Of a stretch of DNA of 64,000 nt, positions 20,711-31,648 are shown one piece after another. The number at the start of each line of letters is the position of its first letter. The stretch's first letter is position 1. This DNA comes from Anniella stebbinsi (lineage: Eukaryota > Chordata > Lepidosauria > Squamata > Anniellidae): the NCBI GenBank assembly GCA_029215795.1, contig JARDYH010000002.1, positions 204,639,810 to 204,703,809 of the forward strand, read 5' to 3'. The position numbers and the translations under genes were made by a program. Below the pieces are notes generated by a model, which saw nothing but the letters and a program-made list of their open reading frames with translations, made no database searches and was not told where the DNA came from.

Positions 20711-21163
20711 ATGGCTGCTAAACTGCAAGGCAGAAAGAAAACCAGGGATGTGAAGAGAAAAAACACCCAGAAGAAGCATCAACAAGTCAGACGGAAGCAG
20801 AAGAAGCTGCAGCCTCAAAAACAGAAGAAGCTCCACTCTCATCTTAAGCTTCAAGTCAAGCGGACATCTGCCAAAAAGGCAGTAAGCAGTGAGCAGGAGA
20901 AGAAGATCTGTTCCCCAAGGCTTTTTGCATCCAAGATACTGCGGCAAATGCCCAAGGTGCGGATGGAGGCCAATGCCAGGGGTTTAGTGAAGACCTTGTT
21001 GATGGACCTCTACAACCAGGTGGCAACTGATATAGAGTTTTTGAGCCAGAAGGACGAGTCGTCCACCATCACCTGTGCTGATGTGCAAACTGTCTTGAAG
21101 GGGGCCATGGAAAAGGAGTTGGCCAAGCACACGGCCGAGCCCACGACCAATGAATGTGCCTAG
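20711..21163 (+). CDS. Intronless H2B-like histone variant, second copy
   Basis: A 150-residue protein. I start it at the ATG at 20711 (strong context ACAATGG), because the longer frame upstream would need a TTG start at 20660. Residues 1-66 are a Lys/Gln-rich basic tail (KKTRDVKRK, KQKKLQPQKQKK). Residues 68-143 match the H2B fold: helix 1 SPRLFASKILRQM, helix 2 NARGLVKTLLMDLYNQVATD, loop 2/helix 3 ESSTITCADVQTVLKGAM, and a KELAKHTAEPT segment that resembles the canonical GELAKHAVSEGT. It shares the fold and the MAA start with the gene at 17566 but is strongly diverged from it (perhaps one-third identity in the fold, by eye). There is no intron and no histone stem-loop; AATAAA lies at 21544-21549. 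It is probably a germline histone, inferred by analogy with known divergent sperm H2B variants. Confidence 0.85.
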   Translation: MAAKLQGRKKTRDVKRKNTQKKHQQVRRKQKKLQPQKQKKLHSHLKLQVKRTSAKKAVSSEQEKKICSPRLFASKILRQMPKVRMEANARGLVKTLLMDLYNQVATDIEFLSQKDESSTITCADVQTVLKGAMEKELAKHTAEPTTNECA

Positions 21164-21460
21164 AGAAACACCCCTCCCCTTCTCCAGCAGGGGCAAGAAG
21201 GGAGAGGACCAAATGGTGCCCTGAGAAAGATCCTCATAATGCCTGAAAGACTTTAAAATAGTTTGCTGCCTTAATAAGCCTAAGAAATTCTGTGATCTAT
21301 TACTTTCTGTGATACCAATTTCATCTCCAACCATCATGATTCCCAAACAGTTATGAGAGGCAGAAGGGACGTGATTATTGGACTACAACCTGCACATATT
21401 AAGAGATTTCCCATCAGTCTGAACCAGAACCAGCAGAGGCTGAGTGGGGAGAACAGTCAT

Positions 21461-21483
21461 GACCATATATATATATATATATG
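21461..21483. repeat. (TA)n microsatellite
   Basis: Uninterrupted TA dinucleotides inside the 3' UTR of the second H2B-like gene. Confidence 0.9.
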
Positions 21484-21543
21484 AACTGTTTGTGAGGCTG
21501 TTTCTAAATCTAAAAGAAACACCATACATGAACTTGTTCTTCC

Positions 21544-21549
21544 AATAAA
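21544..21549 (+). terminator. Polyadenylation signal for H2B-like gene 2
   Basis: AATAAA within CCAATAAATCAG, about 380 bases after the stop and followed by a GTGTGTGTGACTGTGT downstream GU-rich element. No canonical replication-type histone stem-loop is seen in the intervening 3' UTR. Confidence 0.65.
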
Positions 21550-21599
21550 TCAGTTTTTTTGCAGCTTTATTCACTGAAGTGTGTGTGACTGTGTCTATG

Positions 21600-23540
21600 T
21601 TTTGTTTTTCAACATGGAGATTTGTGGTTGGATTGTGGATTGACTACAAGGCACAGGTGCGGAACTTCCGGCCCATGGGCCAAATCTGTGGTCCCAATAT
21701 GGCCTTCTGGATTTCTCCAGATGATGCTGCCACTTTCCCCAACCACTGATGTTTGGTGTTTTCAGGGCTTCTGTGCATTCCTTGTCCCCTCTTCTATAAA
21801 GCTTTGAATGCCTCTCCTTAGTTAATGGCAGTAGAAGCTCTAAGCTAATATACATGGTATATTTTGGTATTTTAATTCTGCCCCTTTAGCTTTTGACCTC
21901 ACCCTTTTTGCCTTTGGCCCCCCCCAACACCACCATTGGAATGTGGCCCTAAGAGATTCTCCAAAGAAGAGAGCAGTGTGTATTGACCTGAATACTCAGG
22001 TTTCTAGTTCATTCAGCAAATCAACTATGGAGTTGGGAGTCGGGACATGGTTGCTTCCTTACAGCTATAACAACTGATAGTAAGGAGGACTGAAATATCT
22101 CCAGGAGGCTGTTTTAACACCATTATTGAGTAAAATGTCCATGGCAATTTGAAGGAAGCAAAAAGCTTTTCACATATAGCGACTGATGGGGAAAGTATTA
22201 ATAATAGAGACTAAAATAAAAAAAGTCTTCCTGCATCTTTTGAGAAGAGTCCAGTTTTGTAATTCTGTTTTACCTTCAGGAGCGACTGCTGTTTCCATGG
22301 TTCTGCTAGTGCTGTTGTTGTTCCCATTTGGGGGTGGGGGAATAAGCCTCAAGGACACTTAGAGAGGGCTTTTAAAGAAATGGCAGTAGGCACCATTTTT
22401 GTATTATGTTGTGTTTTTGTGTGCTCAGGTCAACACAGCTACTCAGAGTGCTGCCACCACAGCCAGATGGTAAATCCACCAAAGTCTGCTGTTAGAGAAG
22501 GGAGCCCACCGGAAGAAACTTGTCCAGGCCCTCTCCAACCTGGAGGTGGCCCTACATTGGTCTCTTGACTTTAAGAACATATGACAAGCAGTGTTGAATC
22601 TGACCAAGGGCCTATCTCGGCTTCAGGTCTGGGATCAAAAGAGATATGATTGGATACCTGCCGAGGGCCTTTATGCCAACGGACCCACCGATGAGCTCCC
22701 TGGAGTTGCTCCTCCTTTTCACCATTGCAACTTGTTGCCATGCTGTTGCTAGAGCTCCCAGAGATGCCAAAACTAAGGAGCCACCCATAGCAGGAGATGT
22801 AAGGGAGTCTGGGTCCTCAGGAGAGATGACCATGCAGAAAGGAATTATGCCTCTGAGATGGAGGCTCGGCAAGACCAGGCAAGAGGTAGATTGCTGGGCT
22901 CTTTAAGAAGACATGCTCAAATAGAAAGAACTCCTTAAGAGGAAGGGACTCCTTAGGAGCAAGGCCGGTAATGAACTGCAGCTGAGCCCTGAGTGGGGCT
23001 TAGGAAGCTGTGCAGTATCAGTCTAGCCATTGTTGGAAACAATGTTTTCTACTAGTTACAGTGCCTTGGACCTTGCTCTGTGATTGAACCTTTGTGCTAC
23101 TGACCTTTGACTCCTTCTTGACTGCTGCTTAGACTGTGTATGGTATCTGACTGCTTATCTGTGTTTGGACCTTGGCTGCTCTTCAGACCTCTCTTTTGGA
23201 AGTCTCTGTCTTGCCCAGTAAAACTGGGCCTGTGACGATTGCCTGTTTATTGACTTGCTTTTGGATTGCCCTTTAGTTTAACCTAATGCTGAGCCTGACC
23301 CAGCCATAACAGGACACCTGTTTGTTCACCTGCCTCTCTCTTTGGTCCAGACAGCAGTCGGTGATGTGAAGGAGGACCAGGAGATGTCACTGCCTATCAA
23401 GCAGGCAAATGGTAGCAGTGATGGGAAACAGAATGAGGAGCAATAGCAGCTGGTGACAATGGTGGTGAGAAGAGAAGGGAAGGGGCACCCTGAGAGTGAC
23501 TTGCCCAAGGGCCCTCCAAAACCTGGAGCTGGCAGTGCTT
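21600..23540. other. Intergenic, possible LTR-like fragment, no gene
   Basis: No recognised gene. The stretch from roughly 22640 to 23310 ends in GACCCAGCCATAACAGG and has the GC and T-rich texture of a solo LTR of the Gypsy type, but I could not find matching ends or a target duplication. A GGCCCTCTCCAACCTGGAG word near 22530 recurs in diverged form near 23510. Confidence 0.3.
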
Positions 23541-23676
23541 GGGCTTCCCCAACCTGGTACCCTCCAGATATATGGGACTGCAACTCCCATAATTCCCAGC
23601 CAACATGACCAGTGGCTGGAAATGATGGGGGCTATAGCCCAACACATCTGAAGGGTGCCAAATTGGTGAAGACTGG
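23541..23676. repeat. Short hairpin element
   Basis: Left half CTTCCCCAACCTGGTACCCT and CAACTCCCATAATTCCCAGC; right half GGGTGCCAAATTGGTGAAG. The halves are diverged inverted copies around CCAACATGACCAGTGG. Confidence 0.75.
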
Positions 23677-23879
23677 GCCTATCTACTCCAGCACTCTATT
23701 CGAGCAGTGGCCTACCAGATGCCTACGCGACACCCACAAGCAAGACTGTGTGGGAGCACCCTCTCAGTGGTGGTCCCCTGCAAGACTAGAGTAATATACA
23801 GCTGCCATAACTGAGCTCCCCAAAATTCTCCAAATGTTGCTTCGAAGCTTGGTTTGACTCTCTTGTTTTAGTTTGATTT

Positions 23880-24080
23880 TTTTTTTTTGTTCGTTCAAAT
23901 AAAGGTCACCCATTTGAAATTTGCACATTTCAGTGCACATTTTTCAAAAGTGCACATTTTTAAAAAAACACACTTTTCAAATGTGGTTGCACATTTGGGA
24001 ACATGCATACATGTTTCCAAACAATGCACTCCTATTCACATTTGGATTGCGAACAGGGCAAGTTCAGATAATTTACGGGC
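23880..24080. repeat. Dispersed repeat rich in TTTGCACAT words
   Basis: Reiterated GCACATTT words spaced 10-30 bases apart (TTGCACATTTCAGTGCACAT and similar). Related word patterns occur near 2560-2880 and 44160-44390. The family is not identified. Confidence 0.4.
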
Positions 24081-24109
24081 ACAAACAAAATCCTCCTTAT
24101 ACGTCCCTA

Positions 24110-24760
24110 GTTATAACCCTTGATAGCTTTTTTCCTCCATGAATTTGTTTACTCCCCTTTGAAAACTGTCTAGGTTGGCAACCATCTTGTGGTAGAAAAT
24201 TCCAAAGTAAAAATATGTGCTGTGTGTAATGAAGTGCTTCTTTTTAGCTGCCTGAATCTTCCACTTTTTGGCTTCATTGAGTGATTCCAGGTTTTAGTAT
24301 TATAAGAGAGGGATATATTTTCCCAATCTCCTTTCTCCACGCCTTGCAAAACTTTATGTTTATATATTCCCCTCCCTGTTACTCACCTTTTTCTAAGTTA
24401 AACTGCCCCAAACATTTTAACCTTTCTTTACAAGGTTAATCTTGATGGCTATGTGCTATCTCCTGTGTTCAAGGCAGTAAGCCTACATGCACCAGTTGCT
24501 GGGGAACATGGGCAGTAGGGTGGTGTTGCACCTGTGTCCTGCTTGTGGGTTCCTGGTCAACAGCTGGTTGGCCACTCTGTGAACAGAGAGCTAGACTAGA
24601 TGGAGCCTTGGTCTGATCTAGCATGGCTCTGCTTATAAACGAATTGCTCCAGCCCCTTCATCATTTTGGTTGCACTTTTCTGCACCTTTTCCAACGGTAT
24701 AACATCCTTTTGAGGTGCAATGACCAGAACTGTGTGGCTGCCAGTGACAAGGTTTAAGAA
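24110..24760 (-). mobile_element. CR1 LINE 3' fragment interrupted by another repeat
   Basis: Typical CR1 3'-end text read backwards: TGAGTGATTCCAGGTTTTAGT, then TTTCTCCACGCC, CCCCTTCATCATTTTGGTTG and TTTTCTGCACCTTTTCC. Between about 24470 and 24640 a second dispersed repeat (AGCTAGACTAGATGGAGCC) interrupts it. Confidence 0.65.
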
Positions 24761-25179
24761 TCCATGTTTGCAAATATTTGGCCATGCAAAAATGTATAAA
24801 AAAGGGAGCTTTTTTTTTTAAAAAAAATACTGCTTGAATGGTATAGCCGACCCTTGGGGGTGATGTGAGACATACCTCCCGTGTGCATGTTGGAGCTTGG
24901 TTTATCTATTTAATTCCTTCCATTTCAGCTTCTGCATTCATCAGCCTGCTCTCGACACAGTAATTGTGTACAGCCCCTCAAACGCCTAGTCATTTAGCTC
25001 CCTGCTGCCTTCTTCATTTTGCAGGTGCCCAGAGATGTGGATTGACACAGCTGGAGGTGATGTTACCTGTCAGTAGTTAACAGACGGCACTGTCTTGGTA
25101 GATGATAGTGGAAGATGGCATGTCAGCAGGGCACGAAGCTTTTCAATTCGCCCGTTTTTGCAAAGCATCACAAAAACGA

Positions 25180-25550
25180 AATCATCTATGGCTACCTCCA
25201 CAAGAGAGGTTTAATGCTCTTTGAAGGCTCATTATAAATTTTACCTCCACACCAGCGGAGCGCAAAACGGGCGTAGAGGCGCGTTATCTCCCGGATTATG
25301 TGCATTATCGAATGCGCGTTAAATAGCGACTTTTATTTTGCTCCGGCCGTTAAAGCGCATTTTCGCCATGTGAACAAGCGATTATGTGCATTAACTTCTT
25401 GTAAAGCGCTTTTTGGACATCAATTAATGCGCCTCGCCACCTCTCGCCGCCTCCCGTGCAGAGGGATTAGGAGTAAATGCGCCTCCGCGATAATGCGCAT
25501 AATCGCCGAACCGGGCGCAAAAGCGCATCCTTGTGGAGGGGGCCCATATC
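25180..25550. mobile_element. CpG-rich element built of TGCGCAT-like words, possible MITE
   Basis: CCTCCACAAG near 25196 is inverted as CTTGTGGAGG near 25530. The interior is packed with GCGC and TGCGCAT/ATGCGCA words and is far richer in CpG than the surrounding sequence. No target duplication was found, so the ends are approximate. There is no coding potential with a credible start. Confidence 0.5.
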
Positions 25551-25980
25551 CCATGCTAACGGAAGAACTCTGAAAAAGGAGGGTGGCTTTTATGACCTTT
25601 CACAAGCATGTCAACAGCAACGACAACAACGGAAAGCTGGCTGAGTCCATTGGCTATTGCCTAAATATCAGTATGAACTTAAAACACGTTCAAAGCGTAT
25701 TGGAACAAAGTGTCATTGGGGGAAGAGATTGCTTCAATATCTGATTCCTGCTAAGACTCTCAAGTCACAATCTCATTTTTTCAAGAGAGTGTATGGTCCT
25801 TAGCAACAATTGAGGGGCAGTGAAAAAATTGAACACTTTGGAAGCTAATTCCCAAATCTATAGGACCAAAATGTTCTGGAAGAGAGTGTTAACCACCATC
25901 AGTCATGTTGCATGTTGTCAGCAAAGTATGAGGTTTTGCTTACAATATATTGGAAAAGCAATGAGGTGTCAATATTTGAG

Positions 25981-25984
<4 letters not shown>

Positions 25985-26033
<49 letters not shown>
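25985..26033. repeat. (CT)n(GT)n microsatellite
   Basis: About 17 CT units followed by about 7 GT units. Confidence 0.9.
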
Positions 26034-27652
26034 AAAAGACAGTTAACAGTTCTATTTGAATCCTGTCTGATGTGACTGAGTTATTGGAGAGGAAAGAATG
26101 AAACTTCCGCCAATTGGAAAGTCCTGCTGAGAAACGACCTTTCATTAAAGTCCTGCTTTAAAGTGGGATCCTCAGAAATGCCTTATATCCTTTAGAATAA
26201 AGGAACATGAAACAATCTAAACTGAGAACACAGAGCAGTAGAAATGTCAGGGCAGGATTGTAAGACCACACCGGTGATGGGGCCAGTCCAAGACAGTTTG
26301 CTGCCTGAGCAAAGGGCGAGATGGTGTACCATCCCATTCCATGTACAGAAGAAGCGTGTATAGACTGACAATGGAATTTTATTTCAACACTGGCAATGGC
26401 AAATTGTCCTCCGCCACACCTGAGAGCAGCAGGCTAACTTAGAGGGTGCAGGACAGGCCATGGGGCACATGCAGTTCTGTCATCCAAGAGAAGGGAATGG
26501 GGAAGGGCTCAGGTGGAGGGGCCAGGGGGTAGCCACGGCTGCCTCCCAGCATCTACCACCTGAGGCAGCCTCTCACTTGGCTTAATGGTACGGCCTGCCC
26601 TGTGTACAAGGCCTGAACAACTAGGTTTTAAAGTGGATCTGCTGACTCCACCTCTTCCTTGATTTCCTCAGGGCCCTGATCTTGAGCATGTGGGGAAGGG
26701 GGGCTTTCCTCCTTTGTTTCTTGAGTAGCCCACTTGAAAGGAACACATTGTGTTGCCAGATCTGAGCTTTGGCATGGGCCAGTCATCACCATTGCTTCTG
26801 ATGTCTGAGAGATGATGGAAGGGTTTGGAGCTGGAGTAGGAGTCTCAATGGGGGCATCAGGTCCCTCATTATCACAGTCTACTCTGGCAAGGTATTGGGG
26901 GATCCATTGGCTGCCCCTCAGGGGTTGTTGATCCCATGGGATCCCCTTCAGTGCTGGGGACCCTTACAAATTCCTGCTTCTCTTTGGAGGAGATCTTGTC
27001 AGGTGTGGGGTCCAGGCACCCACATCTTCTGATACCCAGGCATGAAGCTCACTGGATAATCACTATCTATCTCACAGAGCTGTCGAGGACAAGATGAGGG
27101 GAGGGTTCATATGTGTCCATCTGAGCTTCTTGGAGGAAGGGTGGGATTAAAAATGTAACAAACCCATGCAAAAATGGCATTACTGTTCTCAGATTAGGGG
27201 TGCTAAGTCAAAGGCCAGTTTACTCATTCTGTAGCAAAAAACTGCCAAATTTGGTTTTCCCACTTCCTAGATAAAACTCTTAACAAGGTTAGCCAAAGAA
27301 TGGCTGAGCTTCATATCTTTAGCAAGTTTACTTTTCTTTAAGGTTTCAAATAGAGCTTTCACTTTTTCAAATAGCCCTAATGAAATGAAATGAAATGAAT
27401 AGAAGAGGGAAAAGGCCTAATACATTGCAAGTATGAAGCTGTAGCTGTGTGGGTGGTTCAAAAACTCTTCTCTCCTTTCACATGACAGGAGGTGAACTGC
27501 AGGTGAGATAGTGTGTGTTTTTATACCTCAGCTAGATGGGCATCTAAACAGATCAAATGAAATTTTCCAGGAGAAACATTTGGAAAGGAAGGATAATGGT
27601 GATTGTTGCTTTTTATGCCCCTTCACAAATCAAACCGAGGACATTTTGAGAA
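26034..27652. other. Intergenic, no gene recognised
   Basis: Unique-looking sequence of average base composition up to the left edge of the inverted repeat. Several short open frames exist but lack splice or start context. Confidence 0.45.
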
Positions 27653-28302
27653 CACACTTTAAGTTGCAAGGAGCAACTCTGGAGAAAATGTGTGTGGCTT
27701 GCAAAGGATGCTCTCTTCAAGCTTCATTTTTCAAAGACAAAGTTAGGGCATGAACACAGCAGTGGTGTGGGGGAAGTCAGGCTTGCTGGGACACTGATGT
27801 CATCTGTTGCCCCTCCTCCCTCAGACTTCCCTCAGTCTTCCCTCTGTCTTTCCTCTGAACATAGCTGCAATCCTCACAGTTGCTGCAGGGAAATGACTTT
27901 TCCTAGCAACAAAGCATTGTTCCCCATTGCAATGCGAAGTATTTTGGAGTGACTTGGCCTTGAATAGGCAATTGAGAGCCAAAGTGCTGCTCCTGGTGGA
28001 GATGAGAACTGCTAGAACTGGCTTTTGATCTGGATCAACACAGCTGTCTGTATTTTCCTGACTCTCCTTGAAGATGTGGCTAGGAGAACAGTTACGATGA
28101 GTGCCCATACTTCAGAATTTGCCATCACACCACTGGTTCGCAGCATATCCCCGGTTCTGTGTTCCTTGGTACAAAGTCAGAATTGCAGGACTGCCTGTTT
28201 CATGATACAAGGTCTGTGAAATTGACTGACAGTGGACTGATAAAAGGGGTATTCACACATTACCTGGTCAGACAGCCAGAAGAAACCTGAAGAAGTGATA
28301 CC

Positions 28303-28399
28303 GAGCCTATCTACACTGCTGCTTTAAAATGGTTTAAACCGTTATTAACCAGTTTAAAACTGTTATAAACCGTTTTAAAGCAGTAGTGTAGATAGGCTC
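28303..28399. repeat. 97-bp palindromic MITE (left-arm copy)
   Basis: GAGCCTATCTACACTGCTGC at one end and GTAGTGTAGATAGGCTC at the other, with an inner TTTAAAatGGTTTAAACCGT palindrome. It lies in host flank of the arm and is therefore duplicated at 35139-35235. Confidence 0.85.
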
Positions 28400-29076
28400 A
28401 CCATTACAGTTTTTAGGCTATACTACTATATACTAAGCATGGGCAACTTTGGGAAGTCCAGGGGTTATTTTTGCTACCCGCCCTTCCCCAGGTAGCACTG
28501 ACCCCCCCCCCACAGCACTGAAAACACAAGCAAACGAACAATTAATTTTAAAAAAGGCATGCAGAGTGGGAACAGAAAGCCCAAAGGATCAAAATTAAGT
28601 TGTCAAGCTAATTTCAACCCGTTTGGTGCTCCGTAGTAGCTATGGAGCACTAAAAGAGTAAAACAGGCTTCAAAATGGCAGCTATGGATGCCATTTTGTT
28701 ATCTTTATATTTAGACAGATATGTATATATACACATACACACTTTGGTGGGAGGAGCAGGGGCTGCATGCAGACCATGGGCCACCTGTTGGCCTCTGCTG
28801 GTATTCACACTTACTTGGGAGTAAGCCTCATTGAACTCAGTGGGGTTTCTAAGAGGACATGCATAAGATTATACTGTTAGTGACAGTAAATGTCAGTGCA
28901 CACAAGACAATGGGAGACAAGAGAATACTATCTAAGATTTGCAGAATGTTTTTGAAACTATAAAAATAAAAATGAAAACATAACCCTATATAAATGATAC
29001 TATTCACTGCATATCGATGGATCTTTTCTTTATATTCTTAACAGAACTACAGTCAACAATCTCTCCTGAAATATTC

Positions 29077-29084
29077 ATTAAAAT
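29077..29084. repeat. hAT target-site duplication, left copy
   Basis: ATTAAAAT directly before TAGGGGTGTGCA. It matches 36134-36141 exactly. Confidence 0.88.
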
Positions 29085-29099
29085 TAGGGGTGTGCATCG

Positions 29100-29225
29100 G
29101 ATCGGATCCGATCCACGATCCGAATCCGATCCGACCCAAAATCGGGAAAATCCGATCCGATCCGATCCGACCAACCTCCGATCCGATCCGATCCGACGAG
29201 GTCCGATCCGGATCGGACGCCATTT
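29100..29225. repeat. GATCCG-rich subterminal repeat of the hAT element
   Basis: Dense tandem (GATCC)GATCCG words at the transposon's left end. Mirrored at about 34313-34438 and present in diverged form at the true right end (35980-36120). The frames that cross it (DPIRSDPI-type peptides) are simple-repeat translations, not genes. Confidence 0.85.
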
Positions 29226-29426
29226 TGAATGCTTTTTCCCATAGCCAAGTATTGTTTTACAAAAACGCCTATAACTTTTTCATTTTTAAAGATAAAAGGA
29301 TGAAACTTGGGCACATTGTAGACTGGTTAGGGATAGTTATCTGTGAGAAATTTCAGAAAGATTGGTGCATGCGTTTTGTGGCAATTAATTTTTTAATAAA
29401 TACCCAGGAATGCTTATATCTTTGTC

Positions 29427-30612
29427 ATTTTTAAAGTTACAAACATGAAACTTTGCCACATCGTAGGAGGTACCTTGGGACCTATGAGTGTGAAATTTCA
29501 GAAACATAGGTGCTTGCCTTGTGTGGCAATTAATTTTAGAAAAATGGGTAGTAGTGGGGTAAATACAGTTATGCCTCCCATTTTTTTATTTTTAAAGATA
29601 CAAACAGGAAACCTGGGCACATTACAGGTACCACTTGCCTTGATATGTGAGTGAAATTTCAGAAACATTGGAGCTTGCCTTGTGTGGCAATTAAGTTTTG
29701 AAACAATGAGGAAAGAAACACCTATAACTTTGTCATTTTTAAAGTTACACACATGAAACTTTGCCACATTGTAGGTGGTACCTTGGGACCTATGTGTGTG
29801 AAATTTCAGAAACATAGGTGCTTGCCTTGTGTGGCAATTAATTTTAGAAAAATGGGTAGTAGTGGGGTAAATACAGTTATGCCTCCCATTTTTTTAGTTT
29901 TGAAGATACAAACAGGAAACTTGGGCACATTACAGGGAACACTTCACTTGATATGTGTGTAAAATTTCAGAAACATTGGTGCTTGCCTGGTGTGGCAATT
30001 AATTTTTGAAACAATGAGGGATTCATTGGACAGCACTTGCCCATAGGGATTCATTGGAGAGTACTTGTCCATAGGGAATCATTGGAAAGCACTTTCCCAT
30101 AGGGAATCATTGCATTGCACTTTCCCACTGAGAAATGCAGTTATGCCTCCCACATTTTTATTTTTGAAGATACAAACAGGAAACTTGGGCGCATTGTAGA
30201 CTGGTTAGGGATAGTTATCTGTGAGAAATTTCAGAAAGATTGGTGCATGCATTTTGTGGCAATTAATTTTTTAATAAATACGCAGGAATGCCTATAACTT
30301 TGTCATTTTTAAAGTTACACACATGAAACTTTGCCACATTGTAGGTGGTACCTTGGGACCTATGTGTGTGAAATTTCAAAAACGTAGGTGCTTGCCTTGT
30401 ATGGCGATTAATTTTAGAAAAATGGGTAGTAGTGGGGTAAATACAGTTACGCCTCCCATTTTTTTATTTTTTAAGATACAAACAGGAAACATGGGCACAT
30501 TACAGGGAACACTTCACTTGATATGTGTGTAAAATTTCAGAAACATTGGAGCTTGCCTTGTGTGGCAATTAATTTTTGAAACAATGAGGAAAGAAACGCC
30601 TATAACCTTTTT
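29427..30612 (+). repeat. ~308-bp tandem subrepeats inside the hAT element
   Basis: A unit starting near CATTTTTAAAGTTACA(A/C)ACATG and running through CTTGCCTTGTGTGGCAATTA recurs at offsets of 308 bp (29445 to 29753) and 570 bp (to 30323). The third interval holds extra TTCATTGGA-CAGCACTTGC short repeats at 30010-30130. The whole block is mirrored in the right arm. Confidence 0.85.
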
Positions 30613-30815
30613 ATTTTAAAAGTTAGAAGTCTGAACATTGCTCACTTTGTAGATGGGTTAGGGGTAGATATGTGTCAGAAATTTCAGAATGATAGGTCCA
30701 GGCATTTGATGGCTATGGAATTTTTAGATAAAATGTTTCAAAAAATTTTCCACAGAGGCCCGGTCTTCCCCTCTTCCCCCTCCCGCTTCCCGCAAAGAAA
30801 AGGAAACACTCTCTC

Positions 30816-31085
30816 GTCTCGATCCCTTTGATCCTGTTGCTAGTATCCATTACAGGGCTCGTGTCTGCTTTCACTTTTTACTCAAGCAGAACGGCTGAGC
30901 CTAGCTGAGTTTTGCAGCCATGCGTGCAAGGAAGGATCTCTCTCATCTCGATCCCTTTGATCCTGTTGCTAGTATCCATTACAGGGCTCGTGTCTGCTTT
31001 CACTTTTTACTCAAGCAGAACGGCTGAACCTAGCTCAGTTTTGCAGCCATGCGTGCAAGGAAGGATCACTCTCTCTCGATCTCTT
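30816..31085 (+). repeat. 129-bp tandem repeat, about two copies
   Basis: TCGATCCCTTTGATCCTGTT begins near 30819 and again 129 bases later. A third, partial copy starts near 31078. The copies differ at few positions (for example GGCTGAGCCT versus GGCTGAACCT). Mirrored at about 32452-32721. Confidence 0.85.
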
Positions 31086-31480
31086 TGATCCTTTGTTCCT
31101 CCCCTTCTCCTCCCCCTCGCCGGCGTTGTGTGTGCGCCCCGCCGGTGCCCTCGCGTGCGGGCCGGTTCCTGGGCAGCAGAGGCTCTGCCTGGCTGCTGTG
31201 AGGCTCCTGAAGGGCTTGCCTAATGCGGGCTGTTGTGCTCCGCTGGGCCGCGGGGGTAGGTTGATGATGAAGAGGATGATGGGGAGGGCGTTCAATGGCC
31301 CCTCCGCTCACCAACTGACAGCGCGTGCTCCGCTCCAGACACCCGGCCTCGGCAGCCAGGAGGATACGCTGCCAAGCCCGCCGCCGCCGCCCGCGCGCGC
31401 GCACACACCACCCGTCCATTATCATTTGGGCAGCCCTAATTAAGGAGCGCTCAAAAAATGGCAAAACCCCCTCTCCTTTT
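31085..31480. other. GC-rich, CpG-rich passenger block inside the hAT element
   Basis: Strongly GC-rich compared with the AT-rich element around it, with CGGCGTTGTGTGTGCGCCCC, CCGCCGCCGCCCGCGCGCGC and similar text. It resembles a vertebrate CpG-island promoter or 5' exon more than transposon sequence. Frames exist on both strands but none shows a recognisable domain. Mirrored at about 32057-32452. Confidence 0.5.
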
Positions 31481-31648
31481 TTCTTAATTCCTTGCAGCTC
31501 CCACGATTTAACCCTTTCCTATCAGCTACAATTAATTAATAATAGGATGACCAGTACCAGGAGACTGGTGTGTACAAATGTTTTTTTTTTTTAGGCTTGA
31601 GATCATAAAGAGGCAAATATTCTACCTACCATATTGGAAGCAGTATGT

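Larger units (their letters stand above)
27653..31648 (+). repeat. Left arm of the giant inverted repeat (3,996 bp)
   Basis: Every segment compared is the reverse complement of 31889-35885. Paired coordinates add to 63537 in the inner part and 63538 in the outer part. The 1-base shift comes from a C-run of 10 at 28502-28511 versus a G-run of 11 in the right arm. The only other differences found are two bases about 20 nt from the loop. The arm contains 1.4 kb of host flank (27653-29084) plus the left portion of a hAT-type element from 29085 on. Confidence 0.95.

Noticed and set aside
27511..27753. 80-residue frame with several Cys residues next to the palindrome edge
   Set aside because: No splice sites or start context, and the frame crosses the breakpoint at 27653, so coding continuity would be coincidental.
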